Origin: Methanosaeta sp. NSP1
GTDB taxonomy: Archaea > Halobacteriota > Methanosarcinia > Methanotrichales > Methanotrichaceae
Length of the DNA: 5,441 bases
Assembly: GCA_002256595.1 (NCBI GenBank)
Contig: NOLC01000084.1
Location: 1 to 5,441, forward strand
Reading direction: 5' to 3'
Part shown: positions 1 through 5,441 of the stretch, piece by piece
Position numbering within the stretch: position 1 is the first letter of the stretch
How the letters are laid out: the number at the start of each line of letters is the position of its first letter
Program-made: the position numbers and the translations under genes
Notes under the pieces: generated by a model
The model's database searches: none
What the model was told of the DNA's origin: nothing
The model's input: only the letters and a program-made list of their open reading frames with translations

Positions 1-243
1 AGTGGCCAGGGTCGCGTGGCTGAGAAGATGATGGCAGCTCTGAACCCGGATTTCGTCTGCATGTATGCCCGTGGCAGAAGAATACCTCATACCCACATCA
101 TCCTGGTTCCCACCTACAAGGGGGATGTTCTCGACAGATTCTTCAATGCTCAGGAGCTGTTCCAGGAGTCTCCTCCGGAGCTGGCAGCTTTGCGAGATAG
201 AGAGGGCATGGAAGATGTAGCGGAACGCCTCAAGAGGGCGTAA
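1..243 (+). CDS. HIT (histidine triad) family protein, C-terminal part (5' end outside window)
   Basis: The frame is open from base 1 to the TAA at 241-243 and gives 80 residues. The GTG at 16 is in frame, but the open frame continues left of it and the HIT fold needs more N-terminal sequence, so the true start lies outside the window. The fragment has the typical C-terminal HIT layout: a helix (VAEKMMAALNPDF), a strand, the signature PHTHIILVP at residues 29-37, then a tail of about 43 residues. HIT proteins are small cytoplasmic nucleotide hydrolases or transferases in which the middle His of H-x-H-x-H forms the nucleotidyl intermediate. Here the first and middle His are present (His30 and His32 of the fragment, codons 88-90 and 94-96), but the third is Ile34 (codon 100-102). 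The substrate cannot be told. It is convergent with the pdx operon, so it is a separate transcript. Family assignment is fairly sure; activity is uncertain because of the missing His. Confidence 0.75.
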   Translation, partial: SGQGRVAEKMMAALNPDFVCMYARGRRIPHTHIILVPTYKGDVLDRFFNAQELFQESPPELAALRDREGMEDVAERLKRA

Positions 244-245
244 TA

Positions 246-275
246 GGAAAAACGCAATCCTTCGACCCTATGGGT
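246..275 (-). terminator. possible T-rich terminator of the pdx operon
   Basis: In the 41-bp gap between two convergent genes, the minus strand reads a short perfect inverted repeat (ACCC at 265-268, GGGT at 272-275, loop of 3), followed about 12 nt later by five T (plus-strand A at 248-252). Archaeal termination depends mainly on T-tracts, so the site is plausible for transcripts coming from pdxS. The stem is only 4 bp, so this is a weak call. Confidence 0.3.
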
Positions 276-284
276 GCCAAACTT

Positions 285-641
285 TCATCCTCTTCCCGCT
301 TTTGCCGCCTCCCGCCAGATCTCCTCTGAGCTGTCCATGGACTCGATCTGATCGTGGATCTCTATCCGGTGCTGAACATCTCCGGCCCGCAGCCTCTTCT
401 CCATGGAGAGGCTCAGCATCTCCTTGGCCGACTCATGCAGCTCTTCTGCCTCCTGCCAGAGCTGCTCTGCCGCCGCCGCATCTGTGGGCCTTGCCTCAAC
501 CGATCTGGTCCGCAAATGCATCTCCTTTTGCAGCGCAGCCTCATGCTCCTCTTTCAGCCTCTCAGCTTCAGCCAGCAGCTCTTTGACCTCAGCCGCCATA
601 TCCTCGATGCTTCTCTCCACCAGGTCTTTCTCTGAGAACAT
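285..641 (-). CDS. small charged coiled-coil protein of unknown function, third gene of the pdx operon
   Basis: 118 residues, ATG at 639-641 and TGA at 285-287. A strong Shine-Dalgarno GGAGG (plus-strand 650-654) lies 8 nt before the ATG and sits inside the last codons of pdxT, which settles the start. The gap from the pdxT stop is only 3 bp, so the two are almost certainly co-transcribed and translationally linked. The protein is rich in Glu, Ala, Leu, Lys and Arg, with heptad-like Leu/Ala spacing in two long helices (about residues 5-45 and 57-95) separated by a break near RPTDAAAA, and a more polar tail. It has no signal peptide, membrane segment, cysteine pair or enzymatic motif, so it should be a soluble cytoplasmic helical hairpin or bundle. 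I do not recognise the family. Its position suggests, but does not prove, a link to PLP synthase or simple transcriptional hitch-hiking. Confidence 0.75.
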   Translation of the reverse strand: MFSEKDLVERSIEDMAAEVKELLAEAERLKEEHEAALQKEMHLRTRSVEARPTDAAAAEQLWQEAEELHESAKEMLSLSMEKRLRAGDVQHRIEIHDQIESMDSSEEIWREAAKAGRG

Positions 642-644
642 AGT

Positions 645-1223
645 TCAATCCTCCAGCATATTCAGGAATATCTGATGAATCCTGGAATCATCCGTAAGCT
701 CAGGGTGAAATGCCAGAGCAAGCAGGTTTTTTTCGCGGGCTGCCACCACTCCCTCATCCAGCCTGGCCAGCACCTCCACATCACCGCCTGCCTCCGCAAT
801 TACCGGAGCGCGAATGAAAACGGCCCGGTAAGGCCGGTCCAGCCCCCTGACATCCAGGTCGGCCTCGAAGGACTCTTTCTGCGGGCCGAAGGCATTGCGG
901 CTGACTTTTATGTCCATCAGCCCCAGAGGCTTGAAGCGGCCTTCTCCCACTATCTCCCGGGAGACCAGAACCATCCCGGCGCATGTGGCCAGTACCGGCT
1001 TGCCGGATCGGGCTGCCGCCACCAGCTCTCCGGTGATGCCGCTGCTATCCATCTGGCGACTGATGGTGGTGCTCTCTCCCCCCGGAATCACCAATGCCTG
1101 GCACTCTTCTATCTGCCCGGGCGCTCTGACCTCTATCACGACTGAATCCGCGGCTGCTTTTCGCAGAGCAGTGATATGCTCGGAGACATCGCCCTGCACA
1201 GCCAAAACTCCAATTCGCGTCAC
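645..1223 (-). CDS. pdxT: pyridoxal 5'-phosphate synthase glutaminase subunit PdxT
   Basis: 192 residues, the usual length for PdxT. It is a class I glutamine amidotransferase that hydrolyses glutamine and passes ammonia to PdxS in the cytoplasmic PLP synthase complex. Visible hallmarks in order: GVLAVQGDVSEH at residues 5-16, the oxyanion-loop motif GGEST at 48-52, the nucleophile Cys81 in ATCAGM, RNAFGPQ at 109-115 with SFE just after, FIRAP at 136-140, and the His173/Glu175 pair of the catalytic triad in AFHPELT. Nothing essential is missing. The start is GTG at 1221-1223, preceded by GGAG (plus-strand 1234-1237) at a spacing of 10 nt; the next residues TRIGVLA fit the family N-terminus, so the GTG is convincing. 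It lies 20 bp after pdxS and 3 bp before the coiled-coil gene, in the middle of a three-gene operon. Confidence 0.97.
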   Translation of the reverse strand: MTRIGVLAVQGDVSEHITALRKAAADSVVIEVRAPGQIEECQALVIPGGESTTISRQMDSSGITGELVAAARSGKPVLATCAGMVLVSREIVGEGRFKPLGLMDIKVSRNAFGPQKESFEADLDVRGLDRPYRAVFIRAPVIAEAGGDVEVLARLDEGVVAAREKNLLALAFHPELTDDSRIHQIFLNMLED

Positions 1224-1243
1224 TTGAAAATGGCTCCGGCTGC

Positions 1244-2137
1244 TTACCAGCCCCTGGTCTGCAGGGCTTCAGACTCAGGAATGCTGGCTGCATCCAGCCC
1301 CTTCATGGCTGCTCCCAGGCCCTTTGAAACCTCGGCCAGCAGGGCCGCATCATCGTAGTTATGCACCGCCTGCACAATGGCATTGGCCATGGCCTGCGGA
1401 TTCTCGGACTTGAATATGCCTGAGCCCACAAAGACTCCGTCGGCCCCAAGCTGCATCATCAATGCGGCGTCAGCAGGCGTGGCCACACCGCCGGCTGCAA
1501 AGTTGACCACCGGCAGGCGCTCTATTCGGGCGCACTCCCGAACCAGCTCCACGTCCGCCTCTATATCCCGGGCCACCTCCATCAACTGCAGGTCGTCCAG
1601 GCCCTTCAGCCCCCTGATCTGGCCCTGAATCATCCTCATATGCAAGACTGCCTGGCTCACATCCCCTGTTCCGGCCTCGCCCTTGGTCCTGATCATGGCC
1701 GCGCCTTCTTTGATGCGCCGGCAGGCCTCTCCCAGGTTTCGAGCCCCACAGACGAAGGGGATGGTGAACTTGGTCTTCTCGATGTGAAACTCGTCGGCAG
1801 GCGTGAGCACCTCGGACTCGTCCACCATATCCACACCCAGTGCCTCCAGGATCTGGGCCTCTACAAAGTGGCCTATCCTGGCCTTGGCCATGACCGGAAT
1901 GCTGACCGCTCCCATGATGGACTCGATAACCGTCGGATCGGCCATCCTGGCCACACCACCCATCTTCCTTATATCGGCTGGAACGGCATGCAGCGCCATT
2001 ACCGCTACCGCACCCGCCTCCTCTGCTATGATCGCCTGCTCGGGTGTGGTGACATCCATGATCACGCCGCCCTTCTGCATCTTTGCGAAACCGCGTTTGA
2101 GCAGTTCCGTACCAAATCGAAGATTTTCAAGCTCCAT
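1244..2137 (-). CDS. pdxS: pyridoxal 5'-phosphate synthase lyase subunit PdxS
   Basis: 297 residues from the ATG at 2135-2137 to the TAA at 1244-1246. PdxS is a (beta/alpha)8 barrel, normally a dodecamer, which makes PLP from ribose 5-phosphate (or ribulose 5-phosphate), glyceraldehyde 3-phosphate and ammonia from PdxT. Visible residues: Asp28 in GGVIMDV, the imine-forming Lys85 in [10 protein letters not shown], Lys152 in [11 protein letters not shown], the phosphate loops NFAAGGVAT (212-220) and VGSGIF (237-242), plus the signatures [11 protein letters not shown] and [14 protein letters not shown]. All key residues are intact. A TTG four codons upstream (2147-2149) would give 301 residues, but the family N-terminus normally begins with Met shortly before [16 protein letters not shown] lies about 6 nt before the ATG, while the TTG has no ribosome-binding site, so I prefer the ATG. 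First gene of the operon; an archaeal promoter sits just upstream. Confidence 0.97.
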   Translation of the reverse strand: MELENLRFGTELLKRGFAKMQKGGVIMDVTTPEQAIIAEEAGAVAVMALHAVPADIRKMGGVARMADPTVIESIMGAVSIPVMAKARIGHFVEAQILEALGVDMVDESEVLTPADEFHIEKTKFTIPFVCGARNLGEACRRIKEGAAMIRTKGEAGTGDVSQAVLHMRMIQGQIRGLKGLDDLQLMEVARDIEADVELVRECARIERLPVVNFAAGGVATPADAALMMQLGADGVFVGSGIFKSENPQAMANAIVQAVHNYDDAALLAEVSKGLGAAMKGLDAASIPESEALQTRGW

Positions 2138-2180
2138 GAATTGCCCCAAATGATCTTAAGTGCGAGGCTAATGCGTGGGA

Positions 2181-2196
2181 AATAAATAAACTTTGC
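2181..2196 (-). promoter_or_regulatory. archaeal promoter (BRE + TATA box) of the pdxS-pdxT operon
   Basis: On the minus strand the sequence reads GCAAAG (BRE-like, plus 2191-2196) followed directly by TTTATTTATT (TATA-like, plus 2181-2190), an AT island in GC-rich surroundings. Archaeal transcription starts about 25 nt past the TATA centre, which puts the start near 2157-2162. That gives a leader of roughly 20-25 nt before the pdxS ATG at 2137 and leaves room for the weak GGGG ribosome-binding site. The position and sequence are seen; the start site is inferred. Confidence 0.7.
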
Positions 2197-2210
2197 CCCG
2201 CCGCAGTGCG

Positions 2211-2234
2211 ATCTTTCTTAAAGATTTCCGGAAA
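2211..2234. promoter_or_regulatory. two abutting perfect palindromes upstream of the pdxS promoter
   Basis: ATCTTT-ctt-AAAGAT (2211-2225) is a perfect 6-bp inverted repeat with a 3-nt spacer. It shares its last base with TTTCCGGAAA (2225-2234), a perfect 10-bp palindrome. They lie 15-38 bp upstream of the BRE of pdxS. This is a fitting place for a dimeric activator or regulator site, but they could also be part of the 3' end of the upstream repeat-protein transcript. The palindromes are seen directly; function is inference. Confidence 0.4.
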
Positions 2235-2280
2235 AATAGGATATGGGAGAACAGGTGGACTGGCCGCCCGGCTCCCGGCC
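2232..2280 (-). terminator. possible terminator of the beta-propeller gene
   Basis: Three bases past the TAA of the repeat protein, the minus strand carries a GC-rich inverted repeat (GGCCG ... CGGCC, plus 2262-2280, 5-bp stem with a 9-nt loop). About 25 nt further on there is a run of five T (plus-strand A at 2232-2236). The hairpin and the T-tract are too far apart for a bacterial-type terminator, but archaeal termination mostly needs the T-rich stretch. Weak call. Confidence 0.3.
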
Positions 2281-2283
2281 CCT

Positions 2284-3867
2284 TTAAGGCATATAGTTCT
2301 CGTAGATATAGATGTCCTTGTCTCCCCTGCGGCTGTCCTCCCAGACTATCCTGCCGGTCTTCATGCGCGGCCTGGTCTGGTCGCCGGATTCGATGCAGAT
2401 GGCCTTCTCCTTTTGCACATTCCTGTCGTAAAGAAGGATATCCCAGTTTTCATTGCGGTTGTCCTGCCAGACAATAACTCCGTTTTCGATATCCGGATAG
2501 GTCTGATCGGCGGGGTCGTCTGTCACCTGCACCTCCTGGCTGGTGTTCAGGTCGTAGGCATAAATATCCCAGTTGCCGTTGCGGTTGTCCTGCCAGACCA
2601 CAGTCTTTCCGTCTGTGGCCGGATTGGTCTGATCGCTGGAGTCGCTGGCCAGGGCCACTGGATCGCTTCCCATCTTCCACATCCAGACATCCCAGCTTCC
2701 CTTCTTGTCGTCCTGGTAGACGGTGATCTCTCCCCCTGAACGCTGATTGATGCCGTTGGGCGGAAAGTCCGGCGTGATCTCTTTCTCGTAGAGCGGTCTC
2801 ACATAAATCATCCATCCGAAGTCTTTTACAGGCCTTCGGAGATAGGATAGATAATCCTGGCTCAGTGATACGGGCGCAGCAGCCTCCAGGCCGTAGGTCA
2901 GCTCGGTGGAGTTCTCTATGGCTATATCGAATGTCCTGATCGACCAGTAGTCCTCTATATTGTACTGGTTCAGGGGATTTCGGGAGATCCAGGCCACTAT
3001 GCTTCCTTCTATATCCGGATACATGTCCTCGTAAATGCCTGCTGCTAGTGGCAGCTCCAGCTCCTGGGAGAGGCTGTATACATATATATCCGGATTTCCG
3101 GTCCTGTTATCCATCCAGGCCGCATAGTATCCCACCCTGTCGTCGCCTCCCACCACCGGAAGGCTCTGATCTCCCGGCGCCTGGCAGATGATGCTGGTCT
3201 GGCCGGGGGCGACCGAAATGCTCCTCGGCCTGCCGCTCAAGGTATTAAGCCATATCAGCTTCTGGTCTATGCTCGGCTTGACCTGGCCCGGTCCGGATTG
3301 GACCAGATCATCCTTCCAGTTATTGAGGTCAAGCTGGCGGATGGATGTCTGGGGCGGGGCACCATCCACATAGGCTATGGTTTTTCCGGATATGACCGGA
3401 CTGGTCTGCTCACCCGGCCGGGGATAGGTCTTGCCCCATTTCTGGTCCCAGAAGTAATAGGCTATGTCCTGGCTCTTGGCGTCCTCCCAGGCGATGGTGT
3501 TTCCGGAGACGTCAGGATAGATCTGATCTCCTTCTCCAGTGAGGCTGCTCTCATTTCCGGTGCGAAGATCTTTGACGTAGACATCGAATTCGCCGTTGCG
3601 GTTGTCCTGCCAGACCACCAGATCGCCGCTGATGATGGGATACATCTGCTGGCCGCTTCCCTTAAAGATGGGTGCGCTCTCTCCTCCGGCCAGATCCTGC
3701 AGGTAAACATCCCAATTGCCGCTGGAGTTGTCCATCCAGACCACCTTCTGGCCGGAGATGGAGGGCCAGGTAGTCCGTCCAGACCACATTGTCCCCCGAG
3801 GCCTGGGGATAGAGCTGATCCCATTCAGCGGTGGAAATCGATCTCTCCGCCCTGGTGAAGAAATCAA
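2284..3867 (-). CDS. beta-propeller repeat protein, C-terminal half, separated from its N-terminal half by a frame break
   Basis: Open frame of 527 codons ending at TAA 2284-2286. The codons above about 3769 are not real: from the TTG at 3865-3867 the translation is an out-of-frame shadow of the upstream half. Genuine repeat sequence starts at WPSISGQKVVWMD (codon 3766-3768) and runs 494 residues. An ATG at 3787-3789 with nearby Gs could start a fragment but also falls in the shadow. About 12 units follow, each of the form D-x-R-x-G-x-W-D-I-Y-x-Y-D-L ... DQ-x-x-P-x-I-S-G-x-x-V-V-W. They are well conserved at both ends (MDNSSGNW, QDNRNGEF; QDNRNGNW, QDNRNENW, EDSRRGDK) and eroded in the middle (EDAKSQ, VDGAPP, ISRNPL, LRRPVK). 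The protein stops right after a DIYIY strand, with no membrane anchor or sorting tail. The fold is TolB/WD40-like; repeats like these occur in Methanosarcinales surface proteins, so an extracellular binding or scaffold role is plausible but unproven. Confidence 0.7.
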   Translation of the reverse strand: MISSPGRRDRFPPLNGISSIPRPRGTMWSGRTTWPSISGQKVVWMDNSSGNWDVYLQDLAGGESAPIFKGSGQQMYPIISGDLVVWQDNRNGEFDVYVKDLRTGNESSLTGEGDQIYPDVSGNTIAWEDAKSQDIAYYFWDQKWGKTYPRPGEQTSPVISGKTIAYVDGAPPQTSIRQLDLNNWKDDLVQSGPGQVKPSIDQKLIWLNTLSGRPRSISVAPGQTSIICQAPGDQSLPVVGGDDRVGYYAAWMDNRTGNPDIYVYSLSQELELPLAAGIYEDMYPDIEGSIVAWISRNPLNQYNIEDYWSIRTFDIAIENSTELTYGLEAAAPVSLSQDYLSYLRRPVKDFGWMIYVRPLYEKEITPDFPPNGINQRSGGEITVYQDDKKGSWDVWMWKMGSDPVALASDSSDQTNPATDGKTVVWQDNRNGNWDIYAYDLNTSQEVQVTDDPADQTYPDIENGVIVWQDNRNENWDILLYDRNVQKEKAICIESGDQTRPRMKTGRIVWEDSRRGDKDIYIYENYMP

Positions 3868-5441
3868 AGCCGAAGATATTCCAATTGCCTCTTCGGTTGT
3901 CGCTCCAAACCATCAGGCTGCCGTTGGTGCTGGGGAAGTCGGTGGATAAGAGGAGCATGGGATCTGACTCAATATATCTCATCTTGATTTGGGTAAATCC
4001 ATGGCTGTCGTCCATCCAGACGATCTTGTCCTGGCTTACGATCTTGGATGGGCTGTAGGGCTTGACCCGCTCCGGATCTCCTTTTCCGTCGTTTGGCGCC
4101 TGGACCAGGGGAAGGGTTGAAATCGGGATCTCAGTATTTTTTATTAAATCATATAGATAAATATCTGGATCTCCTCCCCTCTCGTCGAGCCAGGCCACAT
4201 ACCGGCCAGATACACATGGTGAGCCCTGGTTGGCGGTATTGGTAACTATGGCCCGCTCCACTCCAGTGCTCAGGTTGTAGGAATAGATATCCCAGTTGCG
4301 AACGCTGCTGTCTGGAACATTTCTGCCGTCCGCCCAGACGATGGTATCCCCGTATATCCAGGGCTGGATCTGGTTCTTGGCTTCGGTGCAGATGGCCGTC
4401 TCCTCATTGCTGGTCAGGTTGTAAAGGTAAATATCCCACTTTCCGGTCCTCTTGTCCGCCCAGACCAGTCTCTCTCCGTCGATTATCGGTGAGAGCTTGC
4501 CGCCCTTGCTATTGGTCAGCATCCTCTCTTCACCTTTGGAGATGTCATAGAGGTATATCTGGTCCTCGCCGGTGTCATTGGACAGCCAGACCGCATAATT
4601 GCCGTCGATCATGGAATATCTGTGATCGGTTGCTCCTTTGGTGATCTGCTTTTCCTTCTTGGTCAAAAGGTCGTAAAGGTACACCTGGAGATGGCCGTCT
4701 CTTTTGTCGGTATATATGACGCGGTTGCCGCTGACATCGGGGCTGCTATGGTCTATCTGGTCGTTGGTTATGGCCAGTTCTTCATCTTTGGTGATATTGT
4801 AAAGATAGACATTATAGTTGCCTTTGCGATTGTCAGTCCAGACTATGCTGTTTTCGGAGATGGAGGGATTGGTCTGGTTATAGGGGCCATTGCCTATGGG
4901 GATGTCGGCTAAAACCTTTAGGTCGAACATCTGAATATCCGGGTCCCTGGTGCCCTTGCGATAATCCGACCAGACCACTCCCCTCTCGCTGATATCCGGT
5001 TCCATCTTGATGCTGCCGGGAGCCAGAATTCTCTCATCCCCCGAGCTGATATCATAGAGGATTATGTCCGTTCTGTTGTTGAGGTAGACAATGGACTGGC
5101 CATAAACCCGGGGATCGGTCTGGATTCCGGATCGGTTGAGGGTGGTTGTCTTCTTGGAGCTTAGATCCATGAAGGCGATGTCGGGCTCGCCGGTACGGTT
5201 GTCAGCCCAGGCCACAATGTCGCCACTGATGGCGGGAAAGGACTGGTCGCCCGGGCCGGTGGAGACGGCAGACTCGCTGCTGGACGTGATATCATAGAGA
5301 TAGATATCGAAATCTCCGGATCGCTTGTCCATCCAGGTGACCCTATCGGCATCGATCTGGGCCTCGATCTTCTCTTCCTGGCCTGTGGAGACTATGCTCT
5401 CCTGGCGGGAGGCCAGATCATAGAGGCGGATGCTGTAGCTG
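3662..5441 (-). CDS. large beta-propeller repeat protein, N-terminal half (5' end outside window, frame broken near 3770)
   Basis: The frame is open from the right edge of the window (first full codon 5438-5440) to TAA 3662-3664, 592 residues. The Met at 5330-5332 is internal to a repeat (VTWMDKRSGDFDIYLYDI), so it is not the start. Roughly 13 units of about 42 residues are present with the core D-x-R-x-G-x-x-D-I-Y-L-Y-D-I/L, then E-x-x-I-S/T, then DQ-x-x-P-x-I-S-G-x-x-I-V-W, i.e. four-stranded propeller blades. One unit carries an insertion (PNDGKGDPERVKPYSPS). Possible N-glycosylation sequons (NIT, NLT, NLS, NRT) are frequent, as expected of a secreted archaeal protein; a signal peptide, if any, is outside the window. 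Repeat homology ends at NVVWTDY (about 3770); the remaining ~35 residues to the stop are out-of-frame translation of the next blade. This half and the following ORF are most likely one gene. Confidence 0.75.
   Translation of the reverse strand, partial: SYSIRLYDLASRQESIVSTGQEEKIEAQIDADRVTWMDKRSGDFDIYLYDITSSSESAVSTGPGDQSFPAISGDIVAWADNRTGEPDIAFMDLSSKKTTTLNRSGIQTDPRVYGQSIVYLNNRTDIILYDISSGDERILAPGSIKMEPDISERGVVWSDYRKGTRDPDIQMFDLKVLADIPIGNGPYNQTNPSISENSIVWTDNRKGNYNVYLYNITKDEELAITNDQIDHSSPDVSGNRVIYTDKRDGHLQVYLYDLLTKKEKQITKGATDHRYSMIDGNYAVWLSNDTGEDQIYLYDISKGEERMLTNSKGGKLSPIIDGERLVWADKRTGKWDIYLYNLTSNEETAICTEAKNQIQPWIYGDTIVWADGRNVPDSSVRNWDIYSYNLSTGVERAIVTNTANQGSPCVSGRYVAWLDERGGDPDIYLYDLIKNTEIPISTLPLVQAPNDGKGDPERVKPYSPSKIVSQDKIVWMDDSHGFTQIKMRYIESDPMLLLSTDFPSTNGSLMVWSDNRRGNWNIFGFDFFTRAERSISTAEWDQLYPQASGDNVVWTDYLALHLRPEGGLDGQLQRQLGCLPAGSGRRRERTHL
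3761..3787 (-). other. frame break / partial repeat deletion joining the two propeller halves
   Basis: The nine bases encoding VVW occur identically at plus 3779-3787 and 3736-3744, only 43 nt apart, whereas the next unit spans 126 nt from VVW to VVW. The left copy is in the frame of the N-terminal half, the right copy in the frame of the C-terminal half. A loss of about 83 nt (not a multiple of 3), with a breakpoint between about 3769 and 3775, explains both the missing strands and the frame change. The exact size is inferred because unit length varies. Confidence 0.75.

Larger units (their letters stand above)
2287..5441 (-). repeat. array of about 25 beta-propeller blade repeats (~42 residues each)
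   Basis: Reading the two frames in succession gives about 25 copies of a ~42-residue unit with W-x-D-x-R-x-G-x-x-D-I-Y at its core, enough for three to four propellers of six to eight blades. Spacing is mostly 37-45 residues, with longer units at two or three insertions. Several copies are also alike at DNA level. A 27-bp perfect direct repeat lies at 2575-2601 and 3592-3618, exactly 1,017 bp (339 codons) apart and in frame, and 20 bp of it recur at 2453-2472. This DNA identity makes the array prone to recombination and to assembly collapse. Confidence 0.85.

Noticed and set aside
675..1145. Plus-strand 156-codon open frame
   Set aside because: It is antisense to pdxT, which has every family motif; the plus-strand translation has no recognisable domain.
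1640..2185. Plus-strand 181-codon open frame
   Set aside because: Antisense shadow of pdxS, and it also crosses the pdxS promoter; no ribosome-binding site or domain seen.
2453..3618. CRISPR-like direct repeats
   Set aside because: The 20-27 bp repeats fall at the same codons of blade units, are irregularly spaced by hundreds of bases and are coding; there are no short unique spacers.
3761..3787. Programmed ribosomal frameshift joining the two propeller halves
   Set aside because: There is no slippery run at the site, and a frameshift would not restore the missing ~27 residues of the blade, so a deletion explains it better.
3298..3858. Plus-strand open frames within the propeller array, some with hydrophobic, membrane-like stretches (also 2206-2739 and 4622-4912)
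   Set aside because: They mirror the repeated DIYLYD and VVWxD codons of the minus strand: the complement of Asp/Tyr/Ile codons reads as Val/Ile/Asp-rich hydrophobic peptide. Their periodicity follows the blades, so they are not independent genes.
3865..3867. TTG as a genuine start of a separate downstream propeller protein
   Set aside because: The first ~33 codons are an out-of-frame reading of the upstream blade and no convincing ribosome-binding site precedes it, so the start is an artefact of the frame break.

Overview
The window most likely comes from an archaeon, and I would guess a methanogen of the Methanosarcinales (Methanothrix/Methanosaeta-like). The evidence is the BRE/TATA-type promoter in front of pdxS, the DXP-independent PdxS/PdxT route to vitamin B6, and a very large protein made of ~42-residue beta-propeller repeats of the kind known from Methanosarcinales cell-surface proteins. 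The taxonomic call is inference; no rRNA or other marker gene is present.

Layout, left to right. (1) 1-243, plus strand: the 3' end of a HIT-family (histidine triad) gene that begins outside the window. (2) 244-284: a short convergent intergenic gap with a small hairpin and a T-tract for minus-strand transcripts. (3) 285-2137, minus strand: a compact three-gene operon read right to left, pdxS - pdxT - small coiled-coil protein. Gaps are 20 bp and 3 bp, and each downstream gene has its own Shine-Dalgarno sequence. An archaeal TATA box and BRE sit just upstream of pdxS at about 2181-2196. (4) 2138-2283: leader, promoter, two abutting perfect palindromes and a GC-rich inverted repeat. (5) 2284-5441, minus strand: about 25 beta-propeller repeat units covering the rest of the window and running off its right edge.

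PdxS and PdxT together form PLP synthase. PdxT releases ammonia from glutamine, and PdxS condenses it with a pentose phosphate and a triose phosphate to make pyridoxal 5'-phosphate. All catalytic residues I could check are present in both. The third operon gene is a short charged helical protein of unknown role.

The main anomaly is in the repeat protein. Its reading frame is broken near 3769-3775, where one repeat has lost roughly two thirds of its length (about 83 nt if the unit was 42 residues). The repeat pattern jumps from one frame to another. The two long ORFs are therefore very probably the halves of one gene (at least ~1,050 residues in the window), split by a deletion inside a repeat or by an assembly collapse. 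I saw no CRISPR array, tRNA, rRNA, insertion sequence or defence system, and no clear sign of an undescribed system.
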